The notes below the pieces were generated by a model. That model had not been told where the DNA came from, ran no database searches, and saw nothing but the letters and a program-made list of their open reading frames with translations. Positions 27,404-35,900 of a DNA stretch of 64,000 nt are shown here, in pieces. Source of the DNA: UBA1413 sp964650525 (GTDB taxonomy: Bacteria > Bacteroidota > Bacteroidia > Bacteroidales > Prolixibacteraceae); contig CAZYUA010000002.1 in NCBI GenBank assembly GCA_964650525.1, positions 1 through 64,000 of the forward strand. Reading direction: 5' to 3'. How positions within the stretch are numbered: position 1 is the first letter of the stretch; every line of letters begins with the position of its first letter. The position numbers were made by a program, and so were the translations under genes.

Positions 27404-28261
27404 ATGATCACGGCAACAATAACCATCAAAGCGCCGGCCGTAAAGGTTTGGCAGGCGCTGACCGACAAGGAGCAGATGAAAGAATGGTACTTCGACATTC
27501 CCGATTTCGAGCTGCAGACAGGGGCCGTTTTTAACTTTTATGAACCGGGCGAAGCCCGCCAGTTCCACCACCGCTGCGTGATCAGGGAAATCGATATCCT
27601 CCGGAAGTTCTCCCATACCTGGACCCACCCTGAACTCAGCAAGGGCGAAAGTGTGGTCACCTGGCTTCTGGAAGAGCAAAACGGCGCCACGCAGGTCACC
27701 CTCCGCCACGAAGGGGTGGAAAATTTTTCCGATGCCGGGGAGGCCTTCGCCCCCGGAAATTACCAGAAGGGATGGAACGGCTTTATGGCTGCCCTGAAAA
27801 ACTACACCTACGGTATCCGGAAACATAAATATTCGATAGAAATCGCCGCCCCTGCAGAGAAAGTGTGGGAGGTCCTGCTCAATGAGGAGAGTTACCGCAC
27901 CTGGACCAGCGCCTTCTGCGATGGCTCCTACTATACCGGAGACCTGAAACCCGGCGGAAGGATTCATTTCCTGGCACCCGGGGGCTTCGGAATGTACAGC
28001 GATGTGATCTTCCTCATCCCGGATTCATACGTCCTTTTCCAGCATATCGGCGATATCGCCGGCTTTGAGGAGCAACCCGTCGGGGAGGCTGCCGAACGAT
28101 GGTCGGGAGCCTTCGAGGGGTATACCCTCACCGCCAAGGAGGGGAAAACGCTGCTACAGGCCGAGGTGGACCTGGTCCCCGAACAGGCCGCGGAATTTGA
28201 CAAAACCTTTCCGAAGGGACTGGAAAAAGTAAAAGAAATGGCGGAAAAGGCGTCAGACTGA
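27404..28261 (+). CDS. Duplicated SRPBCC (AHSA1-like) domain protein
   Basis: The 285-aa protein is two START/SRPBCC domains in tandem. The first (about 1-140) begins ITATITIKAPAVKVWQALT and the second (about 142-282) begins YSIEIAAPAEKVWEVLLN; each has the usual opening strand, the aPa.kVW.al segment and the mid-domain pattern with LL and VTLRHEG or LQAEVDL. Such domains bind hydrophobic ligands or act as Hsp90 co-chaperone-like proteins, and no ligand can be inferred. The gene is transcribed away from the DUF4143 ATPase, with 165 nt between them. Confidence 0.88.
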   Translation: MITATITIKAPAVKVWQALTDKEQMKEWYFDIPDFELQTGAVFNFYEPGEARQFHHRCVIREIDILRKFSHTWTHPELSKGESVVTWLLEEQNGATQVTLRHEGVENFSDAGEAFAPGNYQKGWNGFMAALKNYTYGIRKHKYSIEIAAPAEKVWEVLLNEESYRTWTSAFCDGSYYTGDLKPGGRIHFLAPGGFGMYSDVIFLIPDSYVLFQHIGDIAGFEEQPVGEAAERWSGAFEGYTLTAKEGKTLLQAEVDLVPEQAAEFDKTFPKGLEKVKEMAEKASD

Positions 28262-28581
28262 TCTTCAGCAATTGTAAAAATCACTATTTCAATATTTCAC
28301 TGAGCTCCCAAGCTCTCAGGTGTTTTATGCCCTTAAAAGAAGGAAAGCAGATTTCATCAAGAGTGACCACGAATTTCATGCAATATTTTCCTTTGCAACC
28401 GAATATTCCTACAGAAATACAATATTTTCGTTTACAACAGAAAATTTTACATGATTAATCCCTGTGCTTTACCACTGAATCAGCAAATGAGGCAGAAGCT
28501 TACCATCCAGTGCGTTGATCATGAACGAAGCCGGCATTGGTATTGAAGGACCTTGCCCGTCGGATAAAATGCAAGCAGCCT
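28262..28581. other. Intergenic region with paired direct repeats
   Basis: This 320-nt stretch between convergent genes holds no convincing ORF. It contains a 23-bp direct repeat of the form CAATATTTTCnTTTnCAACnGAA at 28381-28403 and 28420-28442 (20 of 23 positions identical, 39-bp period). Each copy is also weakly palindromic: AATATT arms at 28382-28387/28402-28407 and ATTTTC/GAAAAT arms at 28424-28429/28440-28445. The layout recalls a tandem operator without an adjacent gene start. Confidence 0.5.
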
Positions 28582-29952
28582 CTACAAACTTTCAAGGTGG
28601 GCGGTGAAATGCCGCAGCAGCGGCGTTTCAAAGGTGATCCGGTAACCCCTGAGTTGTGCCCTGTTCCTGAATACTTCGATGATGACTTCGCATACGTAGT
28701 CGATGTGGCTCTGGGTATAGACCCTGCGGGGAATGGCCAGCCGCACCAGCTCCATGGACGGTGCTACATGGTTGCCTTTCTCATCTTTCTTGCCGAACAT
28801 CAGGGAGCCGATTTCCACGCCGCGGATCCCTCCCTCCAGATAAAGGGCGTTGGCCAGCGACACCCCGGGGAGTTGCGATGGCAGAATCTCCGGCAAAAAG
28901 GCCTTCGCGTCGAGGTACACCGCATGGCCCCCCGTGGGAAGGATCATCGGCACCCCCGCCGCCGTCAGCTTTTCCCCCATGTACTCGATGCTCCGGATTC
29001 GATAACGCAGGTACTCCTCTTCCAGAACCTCCTCCAGTCCCTGCGCCATGGCCTCCAGGTCACGGCCCGCCAGTCCCCCGTAGGTGGGAAATCCTTCCGT
29101 GATGATCAGCAGGTTCCGGGCTTCCAGGGCCAAAGCCTCGTCATTCATGGCCAGGAAACCTCCGATGTTGACCAGGGCATCCTTCTTGGCACTCATGGTA
29201 CATCCGTCGGCCAGGGCGAAAACCTCCCGGGCGATCTCCTCCACCCTTTTGTTCTCATTGCCCTGCTCCCTGGTCTTGATAAACCAGGCATTCTCGGCAA
29301 AGCGGCAGGCATCGATGAAGAAGCGGATGCCATACTTCCGGCAGATGGCCGCGGTAGCCCGCAGATTCTCCAGCGAAACCGGCTGTCCGCCCCCCGAATT
29401 GTTGGTGATGGTCATCACACACATCGGAATGTGCTCAGCTCCTCTTTCCCGGATGTACGCCTCCAGTGCTTCCGTGTCCATGTTTCCCTTGAAAGGGGCG
29501 ATCAGGTGAGGGATCTTCCCTTCCGGAGTCAGAAAATCGAGGGCCTCCGCGCCTGAGTACTCCACATTGGCGCGCGTGGTATCAAAAAAGGTGTTGCTGA
29601 CGAAGCTTTTCCCCTTTCCGCCCAGAATGGTGAAGAGGATTTTCTCGGCGGCCCGCCCCTGGTGCGTCGGAATAATCTGCTTGTAACCGGTGATCCTTTG
29701 GGCTACCTCCTTAAAACGATAAAAACTTCTCGAGCCGGCATATGACTCATCGCCATTCATGATCCCCGCCCACTGCTGGGCGCTCATGGCCGACGTGCCG
29801 CTGTCGGTCAGCAGATCGATCAACACTTTGTCCGCATCGACCAGGAAAAGGTTGTTCCGGGCTTCCTGTAATATCGCTTCGCGCTCCGGACGGGTGGTAA
29901 AGGTCAGCGGTTCCACCGACTTGATTCTGAAAGGTTCAATGATAACAGCCAT
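28582..29952 (-). CDS. tnaA: Tryptophanase (L-tryptophan indole-lyase)
   Basis: The 456-aa protein is a beta-eliminating PLP lyase of the tryptophanase/tyrosine phenol-lyase family, from the LLTDSGTSAMS opening to the TAHLESL C-terminus. The PLP lysine is in SAKKDALVNIGG (about residue 257). Several positions favour tryptophanase over tyrosine phenol-lyase: FFDTT (Asp as in TnaA Asp137, where the phenol-lyase has Thr), ITNNSGGGQPVS, and VEIGSLMFG. It should release indole, pyruvate and ammonia from tryptophan in the cytoplasm. No TnaC-like leader or tryptophan permease gene is adjacent. A few segments (ENLRATAAICRKYGIRFF, GFENK-like QGNENK) are closer to the phenol-lyase, so substrate specificity should be tested. 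Confidence 0.9.
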   Translation of the reverse strand: MAVIIEPFRIKSVEPLTFTTRPEREAILQEARNNLFLVDADKVLIDLLTDSGTSAMSAQQWAGIMNGDESYAGSRSFYRFKEVAQRITGYKQIIPTHQGRAAEKILFTILGGKGKSFVSNTFFDTTRANVEYSGAEALDFLTPEGKIPHLIAPFKGNMDTEALEAYIRERGAEHIPMCVMTITNNSGGGQPVSLENLRATAAICRKYGIRFFIDACRFAENAWFIKTREQGNENKRVEEIAREVFALADGCTMSAKKDALVNIGGFLAMNDEALALEARNLLIITEGFPTYGGLAGRDLEAMAQGLEEVLEEEYLRYRIRSIEYMGEKLTAAGVPMILPTGGHAVYLDAKAFLPEILPSQLPGVSLANALYLEGGIRGVEIGSLMFGKKDEKGNHVAPSMELVRLAIPRRVYTQSHIDYVCEVIIEVFRNRAQLRGYRITFETPLLRHFTAHLESL

Positions 29953-30154
29953 GGTAAATGCTTTATGGTATAGCGGTTCTGTTCAGCGCTTAAAAATAGT
30001 CGAATGCGCCGGATTTCCCAACCATGATCGTTGGTATCGCAGGCACGGCGGGTGGGTTTCACCCCCACCACCCTACCAGGAGGTCAGATGTTCTTGCCAA
30101 GGGCATGGGCGCAAACACCCATAGCTATCGGGGTACGTAAGGGCCTGAAGTGGC

Positions 30155-31474
30155 CTAATCCCTGGTAAAAGTAAACGTGTCGCCGCCCTGCTTCAGGATC
30201 ATCTTTTTTTCAGCAGGCCGGAATTCCATCACAATGCCGGCCTGCTCCAAAGTGAAAACATCCTTCGCCGTGGCATCGGGATAAAATGCCGGCTGTCCGG
30301 TGCCCTGAGCCTTCAGTTTGTCATTTTCGCGGGAGACGGTGATTTTGATGGGCAGCTGTTCCGAGGAATAAACCCCGGCATACTGGTCGAGCGTCTCCGG
30401 ACTTACCTCAAACGTTTTAAAGTCGGGAATTTCGTAAGGCTTTCCGAAAACGGCGCTCAGAACGGCAATGCTGATGTTGTTCATATTGGTATTCATTCCG
30501 TTGGAGGTCAAAGCGTAGACCACACGGTCATCGGGGAACCAGGAGACGATCGACTGAAAGCCGTCGATGCCTCCGGTGTGGCCGAACGCAAACTGCTCGT
30601 AGAAAGGAAGCCTTATCAGTCCCAGTCCGAAGTTGTCCTTCAGGGTGGTCATCCGTTCCAGGCTTTGGGGTGAAACCAGTTTCCCGCCAAAAAGGGCTTC
30701 CATGAATTTCACCAGGTCGGCGGGCGTGGAAACGATGGCCCCGGCGCCCAGGGGAACCGACATGTCGGTTTCTGCTTCCGGAACCCATCCCACATTATAC
30801 GTGTAGGAACGGCACTCATTTTTCTTCGGATCGATCCTCCCCCCGTAATAGGTGGACTTCAGTTTGGCAGGCCTGGTTATACATTTCCTGAGCAACTTGT
30901 CGTAAGGCTTCTTGTAGATTTTTTCCAGTATAATGCTCAGCAGTACGTAATTGGAATTGCTGTAGGCCATTTTGCTGCCGGGTTCAAAATCGCTGCCGCC
31001 TTTGACGATGATCTCCTCCAACTCTTTCCGGGATGTGGGCTGCGTGTGCCAGCTCAAATAGCCGGGATCATCGGTAAAGCTGTGGACGCCGCTGCGGTGG
31101 TACAACAGGTCGCCGACCGTAATCTTCTCCGCATTGGGAAGCGCCGGGAAATAGGTGCCGATGGTCTCCTCCAGGGTCAGCTTGCCCGCCTCCACGGCCT
31201 TCATCACCATCACCGCCGTAAAGGTCTTCGAAATAGAGCCGATCCGGTAACGTGAGTCCGCACCGGCCATCTGCTGCTTTTCCACGTCGGCAAATCCCAC
31301 CGACCGCGAAAAGAGGATTTCCCCGTTCCGGGAAACGGCCACATTTCCCATGAATTTTTCGTTGTCGCGAAGGGCATCAAAATAGCGGTCAAGCTTCCCT
31401 TTGTCGAATTCCTGCGAAAAGGCCGCCCATCCCGATAACAGGAATAAAACAGCGGCAAAACAAATTTTCCTCAT
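30155..31474 (-). CDS. Exported serine hydrolase (beta-lactamase/PBP class C-like)
   Basis: The 439-aa protein has a signal peptide (residues 1-20, ending SGWAAFSQ) and the full motif set of the class C beta-lactamase/DD-peptidase superfamily: SxxK at S80-K83, YSN at 171-173 and HTGG at 299-302. A small C-terminal beta domain (about 350-439) follows. Enzymes like this hydrolyse esters, amides or D-amino acid peptides in the periplasm, and the specific substrate cannot be read from the sequence. It follows an interrupted small membrane ORF and a DUF4440 lipoprotein on the same strand. Confidence 0.88.
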   Translation of the reverse strand: MRKICFAAVLFLLSGWAAFSQEFDKGKLDRYFDALRDNEKFMGNVAVSRNGEILFSRSVGFADVEKQQMAGADSRYRIGSISKTFTAVMVMKAVEAGKLTLEETIGTYFPALPNAEKITVGDLLYHRSGVHSFTDDPGYLSWHTQPTSRKELEEIIVKGGSDFEPGSKMAYSNSNYVLLSIILEKIYKKPYDKLLRKCITRPAKLKSTYYGGRIDPKKNECRSYTYNVGWVPEAETDMSVPLGAGAIVSTPADLVKFMEALFGGKLVSPQSLERMTTLKDNFGLGLIRLPFYEQFAFGHTGGIDGFQSIVSWFPDDRVVYALTSNGMNTNMNNISIAVLSAVFGKPYEIPDFKTFEVSPETLDQYAGVYSSEQLPIKITVSRENDKLKAQGTGQPAFYPDATAKDVFTLEQAGIVMEFRPAEKKMILKQGGDTFTFTRD

Positions 31475-31518
31475 ATTTCAAACTTTCTTTCAACATTAAA
31501 ACTTTATCCAACCCACTA

Positions 31519-31692
31519 TCAGGCATTTCGCGGCAGTTTCAGGGCCAGCAGCAGGATGACCAGGGAAACTCCCGCCATCACCGGCTGCATCCAGGATACA
31601 TAGCCGATGATGGAGAGCTGCACCGCCTGTCAGCCAAACACCACGGTCACCGCCAGGAAGGCGGCCTTCCGGGCATGCCGCGGAATCTTCAA
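31519..31692 (-). pseudogene. Small membrane-protein ORF interrupted by TGA
   Basis: Reading from a TTG at 31692 (overlapping the DUF4440 stop) gives about 56 codons in one frame with a single in-frame TGA. The upstream part reads KIPRHARKAAFLAVTVVFG and the downstream part begins QAVQLSIIGYVSW, followed by a hydrophobic helix (VMAGVSLVILLLALKLP) and a TGA stop. Both pieces look like membrane segments, so a TGG-to-TGA change or a sequencing error is likely. The product would be a two-helix protein of unknown role, encoded between the lipoprotein and the serine hydrolase. Confidence 0.45.
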
Positions 31693-32153
31693 TCCCACAC
31701 GTATTTCCAGCTGCCATCGGACTGCCGCTTCCAGACAGTATGGAAAATCCCACGGGAGACGGCAGTATCACCCTCAGAGCGGATGACTTTCCACACATAT
31801 TTCCCGTAGGTCCATGCCAGGGTACCGTCGGCCGACACATTGATATGGTCGGGGGTCCAGTTAACCGTTGCCTGGCTGAGATTTGCCAGACTGTAGTAAT
31901 TCCTGATGGCTTCCTTCCCGGAAATAATGGAATCGTTCCCTCGTTTAATGACAGCATCTTCCGCTGCAAACCAGGAGAAAGCTTCAGCGATGCCTTTTTC
32001 GGCAGCCATGGCTTCAAAGGCTTTCTCGGCAGTAAATACTTCCTTCTTCAAAGCCTCCGGATCAGCAGGAGCGGAACAGGAGGACAGCCATCCCATGGCC
32101 GGTAACAGGATGGTCATGGACAGGAGTGGCATTTTCCTAAACGTTATTCTCAT
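31689..32153 (-). CDS. DUF4440 (SnoaL/NTF2-like) lipoprotein
   Basis: The 154-aa precursor has a lipobox cysteine C26 (LSSCSAP) and a single NTF2-fold DUF4440 domain: the opening helix VFTAEKAFEAMAAEKGIAEAFSWFAAEDAVI, the segment ISGKEAIRNYY, and the C-terminal strand pair HTVWKRQSDGSWKYVWD. Such domains form a cone-shaped pocket, and most family members have no known substrate. A longer ORF in another frame (31496-32017) is a shadow. Its likely partners are the membrane protein upstream at 32227 and the hydrolase downstream. Confidence 0.85.
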   Translation of the reverse strand: MRITFRKMPLLSMTILLPAMGWLSSCSAPADPEALKKEVFTAEKAFEAMAAEKGIAEAFSWFAAEDAVIKRGNDSIISGKEAIRNYYSLANLSQATVNWTPDHINVSADGTLAWTYGKYVWKVIRSEGDTAVSRGIFHTVWKRQSDGSWKYVWD

Positions 32154-32226
32154 CCGTGTAAAATATTAAGTTGAAGCGGACCATTCCATAAAACCTATAT
32201 AATGACCATTTGGTCAATTAATCAGG

Positions 32227-32958
32227 TCATAATGTATTCTTCATTCTCTGCCGGAAATAGACGGCAGCCATGATTCCGGCAATGATCAGCACCAGCCAGT
32301 TTAAGGTGATGGCTGCAATCTCAAAGCGGTAACTCCGGTCAACACCAAATTGGACTAAAAAAGCCAAAAGGGAGACAGCAAGCAGGATAAACGGTGCCGT
32401 TAACAGCCTTTTCAGCTTTCGTTCCAGCCGGCACTTGCGGGAAAAGGTCAGCGCGATAAAAAAGAGGGAGAGGCTCATCAGCAGATACCCCACCTCTTCC
32501 AGGGCGATAAAAATGCCGTGATCATTGTACTGGGTGAGCAGGGCGATGCCGTCGGTCTCCCCCTTCATGAGGCTCACCGGGACCACCGCCAGCTGGAGGT
32601 AATAATCAACATACAGCACCATGGCGGCCATCAGCGAAAATCCCACTCCCGCAAAGCCGAAGATCTTCTTCTCTTCAGGGGCGGTAAAGTGAAGGGCGAG
32701 CATCCACACGACCCAGACGGTGATCTGGAACATAGCAAGGAACATCCAGTAATAGTCGCCGGGATAATATGCCAGGCTGTCGAGAAAGGGATATTCCAGG
32801 CAATCGCCGGTGCAGGAGGGCCCCGATTTGGGGAGGGCCGTCACGGCCAAGGCAAAGGTGCAGAAAGTTAATACAGCCAGGAAAACGGAGGACCAGAATC
32901 CCAACCTGGCTGCCTGGTATTTCAGAGGATTTAATCGTGTCAGCGGCGTTGATTCCAT
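32227..32958 (-). CDS. Integral membrane protein with six predicted helices
   Basis: I do not recognise a named family. The 243-aa protein has about six hydrophobic helices (near residues 20-42, 70-90, 99-120, 152-172, 187-205 and 216-234). A periplasmic loop between helices 1 and 2 holds two cysteines (C49, C53: PSCTGDCLEY) that could form a disulfide. Helix 5 is preceded by a basic loop (RKCRLERKLKRLL). It is the last gene after the large pectinesterase on the same strand (the pectinesterase stop is 13 nt upstream of its start), so it may be read through from that gene. Confidence 0.75.
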   Translation of the reverse strand: MESTPLTRLNPLKYQAARLGFWSSVFLAVLTFCTFALAVTALPKSGPSCTGDCLEYPFLDSLAYYPGDYYWMFLAMFQITVWVVWMLALHFTAPEEKKIFGFAGVGFSLMAAMVLYVDYYLQLAVVPVSLMKGETDGIALLTQYNDHGIFIALEEVGYLLMSLSLFFIALTFSRKCRLERKLKRLLTAPFILLAVSLLAFLVQFGVDRSYRFEIAAITLNWLVLIIAGIMAAVYFRQRMKNTL

Positions 32959-32971
32959 TGAGTACGAATCT

Positions 32972-35900
32972 TTACCGGGTGACCACTTTCACCGATTTTG
33001 TACCGCCGGAGGAGCATACCCGGACGACCCAGACTCCGGGAGCCGCATGGAAAGCCGTGTCGGTGCCGGTTTCAAACGACCGGACAAGAGATCCCTGCAG
33101 GTTGTAGACCATCACGCGCGCAGGGGTTGTCACACTTGAGATGTAGATCCTGGAACCGGAAGCAAACACCTCAACATTTGCCGCTCTTGCGGGATTTGCG
33201 GTTCCCGTGGCAGGATCGGCGGCCACCAGACCGGGGATGGGATCCCAGCCATCACTTCCTTTGGTGAAATTAAAGGTGGTAACGGTGGTTCCGTCGGTCA
33301 GGGTGGGTGTGGTCAGCACGGTCGACCAGGAAGCGCGGCTTGCCAGGTTGTTCTCACCCGACTTTTCAATCGTCCCGTATTCGTACATTTTTTTCGATTC
33401 GCCCCCCAGGGTGTTGGTCCACCCCACCGGAGAGATGAGGGATTTTCCAGCATATCCGGGAAAGTCGCTGGTCTCCACGGTGGTGTTGAAGAAGACGACC
33501 TCGCTGGTGGTAGCCTGCCAGGGTCTGCCGAAATAGCCTGGCTTGGCAAGATAGGCGGAGGCGGTTTCACTGCCCGGGAGGGTCGACTTGACCGTACATT
33601 CATACATCAGGTAACCCCGTCCGCTGCTTTGCTGGGCAGCCGTAAGATAGGCGGCATCGGAGGAGTTATCGCTGGTATTCATCACCAGTCCGGTTTTATA
33701 GAACACCGCCGTCATGGGGCCGAAAAGATAATCCACCGCGCCCATCATCTCCCCCTTATAGACAACCACACGGGTGCCGCTGCCTCCGTAAAAGGAATCC
33801 TGACGTCCCACGACGCGGCAGTTGTTGAGCACCACTTTGTCGGTATTGTTGGTGACGGCCAGGGCAGCGGCACGCTCCACAAAACTCTTGTCCTGGACAC
33901 TGGTATTGCCATAATCCGCCGGTCTGATTCCCTTGCCGCCGGAACTCCACATCACCACCACGTCTTCGGATTCCTTCCGCGAAACGTACTGGTTGAAGGA
34001 GTTTTCAAAGATGATGTTTTCCGCCACAAAGCCATTGGCGCTGATCACGACCGTGGCATTCCAGTATGAGCCGTTGGTGGTGCCGGAGCCTTTGTTTTCG
34101 TACGACTGGTAACCGTTTTCGCGGTTTACCTGCAACAGTTCGCCGTTCCATTTCTGGTCGGCCCCCATGCTGTAATAGCTGTACCCGTGGCCATAATAGG
34201 AGGTGATGCGAACGGCTCCCGGGGTAATGTCCACCCCCTTGTTAACCAAACCGATAGAGGTCAGGGCAGCTCCGTTTTTCAGGGTCACATCGGGAACGGT
34301 GATGACCAGCATTTCTTCGTAATTCCCCGGATCGATCACGACGGTGACGCGCTCCCCGCTGCTGCGGTCCATCGCACCAACGGCGGCCAGTGCTTCCCCG
34401 ATGGTCTTATACTCCTTGTCAGCACCCACATGAACAACTGGTTTGTATGCCACCACCGGACTGAGGCTGATCTCTGTGATATAGGTCGTACCAGCCCCGG
34501 AACCCACGGCGACCGTCACATAGCCCTGTTCTGCCTCCGGGTAGGCGTAGGAAGCATATTCGAAGGTACTGGTACTGCCGCTGGAGGTAGTATAGGCCGG
34601 GCCTCCCCCGACGGTGAAATCGGCCGAATAATAATAGGTGATCCGGATCCGGGTACCCGGTTGTACCGGTATCCGGATCGTCGACCCCGATTTGGCCGTC
34701 AGATGGCCCTTGGCCACCTCACTGGAGATTGCTCCTGTAAACAACAGTCCCCTGTAAGTCTCAGTCCCATTCGGGATTGGCTTATCGTCGAACGACCAGC
34801 GGGTGACCGGTTTAAAGGCCAGGGGTTTGCTCACGGCAGCCCCTGAAACGGTGAGGTTGCTGATGAGCGCCGGCTCCACCGGCCAGGCATCCAACCCGTG
34901 AACCGTGATCTGGTAGGTGCCGTCGCGCAGGGTAATGCCGGCTCCGGCTTCAAAACCGTAGGCATATCCGCTCTCATGCAGGTTGGTGAAGGTCAATCCC
35001 AGCGCGGCCTGCTGTTCGGCCGTAAGCCCCGATGCATGGATGGAGACCGGATACCGGGTTTTGGAAAGAAAATCCAGGGTGGCCGTGGCATCTGCATTTC
35101 CAAGGGTGATGGTATCCGGGACAGGGTAATAATCGTTCACTCCCAGGGCTGAAATGGTGTACCTGCAGCCGGGTTCCAGCATCACCGAATAGGTTCCTCC
35201 GGTTATGCTGATTTCCGGTACCGGTTGATAAATTTTCCCGGCCGCAGGATCGGGAGTGAAAACGAGGGTCAGTTTTGCCAGTTGTCCGCCCAATCCTGTG
35301 ACTGCTCCGCTAAGGGTGAAAAGATCGATTTTCCGGATAGCCACAGGGAAGGGTTCCGGATTCGGACCTACCGGGAGGGTATCACTGCCGGCCAGGATAT
35401 ACCCCCCGGCATCGGAGAGGCTCAGGGAATAGGTATATTCTGCCGGGAGTTTCACGCTGTAACCGGTGGGTGTCATGGTGGCTTTCCAGCTCTTTCCCGC
35501 CTTGTTGGTGAAAAGCAGGGCGTAATTTCCAGGTATGCCGGGTGCCTGGCTCAGGTCGACGGTTCCGGTCAGGGTGGCGTAAGTGGCATCCTTCCGGTAT
35601 ACCCTGAAGTAGCTGGGTTTTCCTTGTGTATCGAAAATATGGTATACACCGGCGGCGCGGGCTGTAAATGTCAGGGTGGTGAGATCGGTCAGGGTTTCCT
35701 GGTCGGTCTGGGCAGCCGGATCGGCCACATACTGGAAGTTGATGGTTCCGCCGGCATCGGTGCGGGTTACCAGGGAGACTTCGTCGTCCTCGCCGAGGGC
35801 AAGACTCAGAAAACGGCCTGCGGCGGCGGCAGAATTCACGTAGATGCGCCCGGTATAGCCTGTGGCGCTTGCTATGTTCTGGTCGTAACGGGTAAGGGCT

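Noticed and set aside
28537..29556. Plus-strand 339-aa ORF opposite tryptophanase
   Set aside because: It has no family signature, runs antisense to a clear enzyme gene, and owes its length to the GC-rich codon pattern of that gene.
31496..32017. Minus-strand 173-aa ORF over the DUF4440 gene
   Set aside because: It is a frame shadow; the lipobox and the domain are in the other frame (31689-32153).
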